From contig CAVQJU010000008.1 of assembly GCA_963712905.1 (NCBI GenBank), positions 496,001 through 560,000 of the forward strand: 64,000 bases of DNA, given 5' to 3'. The stretch is from CAVQJU01 sp963712905 (GTDB lineage Bacteria > Acidobacteriota > Vicinamibacteria > Vicinamibacterales > CAVVIG01). Each line of letters begins with the position of its first letter. Positions within the stretch are counted from its first letter, which is position 1. Below are positions 63,247 through 64,000 of this stretch, one piece after another. A program made the position numbers and the translations under genes. The notes under the pieces are model-generated. The model did not search any database. It had not been told where the DNA came from and was given only the letters and a program-made list of their open reading frames with translations.

Positions 63247-64000
63247 CCTTCGTCCACGAAGTCGATGCCGAGCCGGCCCATGTTCCGGAATTTCTCGTAG
63301 CGACGCTCCAGCCGCGTGCGCGAGTCGAGCGCCCGGACGTCGCTCAGCACCTGCCACAGCACGCCGTCGACCAGTTGAGCCGCGGCGTCCGGGTCGGCGT
63401 GCGCGCCGCCCACGGGCTCCGGGATGATGCGATCGATAATCCCGGCATCGAGGAGATCGGGCGCGGTCAGCTTCAACGCCTCGGCCGCGGCCATCTTCTT
63501 GTTGGCGTCGCGCCATAGGATCGCCGCGCACCCCTCGGGAGGGATGACGCTGTAGATCGCGTACTCCTGCATCATGACAACGTCGCCCACCGCGATGCCG
63601 AGCGCGCCGCCGCTCCCGCCCTCGCCGCTGACGATGACGATGACGGGCGTGTCGAGCAGCATCATGTCGCGCAGGTTGACCGCGATGGCCTCAGCCACGC
63701 CGCGTTCCTCCGACTCGATGCCCGGGTACGCCGCCGGCGTATCGACGAAGATGACGACCGGCCGGCTGAATTTCTCCGCGAGCCGCATGGCGCGCAGTGC
63801 CTTGCGGTAGCCCTCGGGCCTCGCGTAGCCGAAGTTGCGGTAGATCTTGTCCTTGGTGTCGCCGCCCTTGACGTGGCCGACGACAAGAACCGGCAGGCCC
63901 TTGTAATCGGCGAAGCCGGTCATGATCGCGTGGTCGTCGGCAAACCGGCGGTCGCCGTGGATCTCGACGAACCCGGTGAAGAGCCGCTCGATGAAACCAT
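63243..64000 (-). CDS. accA: Acetyl-CoA carboxylase carboxyltransferase subunit alpha (N-terminus outside window)
   Basis: 252 codons are present; the N-terminal part lies beyond the right edge. The sequence reads through GFVEIHGDRRFADDHAIMTGFADYKGLPVLVVGHVKGGDTKDKIYRNFGYARPEGYRKALRAMRLAEKF, then VVIFVDTPAAYPGIESEERGVAEAIAVNLRDM and GEGGSGGALGIAVGDVVMMQEYAIYSVIPPEGCAAILWRD, the crotonase-fold core of AccA. With AccD it transfers the carboxyl group from biotin to acetyl-CoA, the first step of fatty acid synthesis. The stop overlaps the recJ start. Confidence 0.95.
   Translation of the reverse strand, partial: GFIERLFTGFVEIHGDRRFADDHAIMTGFADYKGLPVLVVGHVKGGDTKDKIYRNFGYARPEGYRKALRAMRLAEKFSRPVVIFVDTPAAYPGIESEERGVAEAIAVNLRDMMLLDTPVIVIVSGEGGSGGALGIAVGDVVMMQEYAIYSVIPPEGCAAILWRDANKKMAAAEALKLTAPDLLDAGIIDRIIPEPVGGAHADPDAAAQLVDGVLWQVLSDVRALDSRTRLERRYEKFRNMGRLGIDFVDEG

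Overview
The window is about 64 kb of dense, high-GC (by eye roughly two-thirds G+C) Gram-negative chromosome. LPS-export genes, Tol-Pal, a secretin-based pilus/secretion cluster, runs of carboxypeptidase-regulatory-like domains, fused LptF-LptG and LptC-LptA, and a PadR gene beside a small membrane protein together point to Acidobacteriota, probably Vicinamibacteria-like. That placement is inferred from gene content and no marker gene was searched. I saw no rRNA, tRNA, CRISPR array, transposase or prophage genes.

Layout. 1-3.5 kb: Tat-signal protein (partial), TsdA-like dihaem cytochrome c facing a TauE/SafE plus DUF1634 pair, and a MerR-like regulator. 3.6-7.6 kb: three secreted proteins (HAF-repeat, DUF11, parallel beta-helix); the first and third share an uncharacterised C-terminal domain. 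7.6-13 kb: comM, a large seven-repeat secreted protein, and an MltD-like transglycosylase. 13.1-15.1 kb: a two-gene microcompartment operon (BMC-H shell protein plus acylating aldehyde dehydrogenase). 15.2-16.8 kb: lipoprotein and SLT transglycosylase. 16.8-29.4 kb: a type IV pilus/type II secretion hybrid (PilC, PilB, PilM, PilN, PilO, PilP, a secretin fused to a cohesin-like domain, and three pseudopilins), interrupted by a PadR pair and an Ig/PKD lipoprotein. 29.4-33.6 kb: MurQ, a GHL10-type glycoside hydrolase and a serine hydrolase, which look like a peptidoglycan-recycling set, then XerD. 33.7-41.2 kb: MetK, PHP protein, LptFG, GH57. 41.5-46.9 kb: recN-miaB-BFN-parA-parB. 47-52.5 kb: Tol-Pal operon and ssb. 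52.5-64 kb, all on the minus strand: accA-recJ-lptCA-lptB-rpoN-hprK-rapZ-EIIA-HPr-EI.

The genes concentrate on envelope biology: LPS export (LptB, LptCA and LptFG), Tol-Pal, peptidoglycan turnover, a secretin machine and many secreted beta-rich proteins. A permease-free phosphotransfer chain with HPr kinase and RapZ follows rpoN.

Main caveat: about 20 conserved housekeeping genes are broken by single-base frameshifts (more than 30 in total), clustered at 17-25, 34-49 and 54-59 kb, while neighbouring stretches are intact. I treat these as likely assembly indels. The coordinates for those genes span the reconstructed gene, and the frame changes are stated in each entry. A second theme is heptanucleotide tandem repeats in several intergenic gaps.
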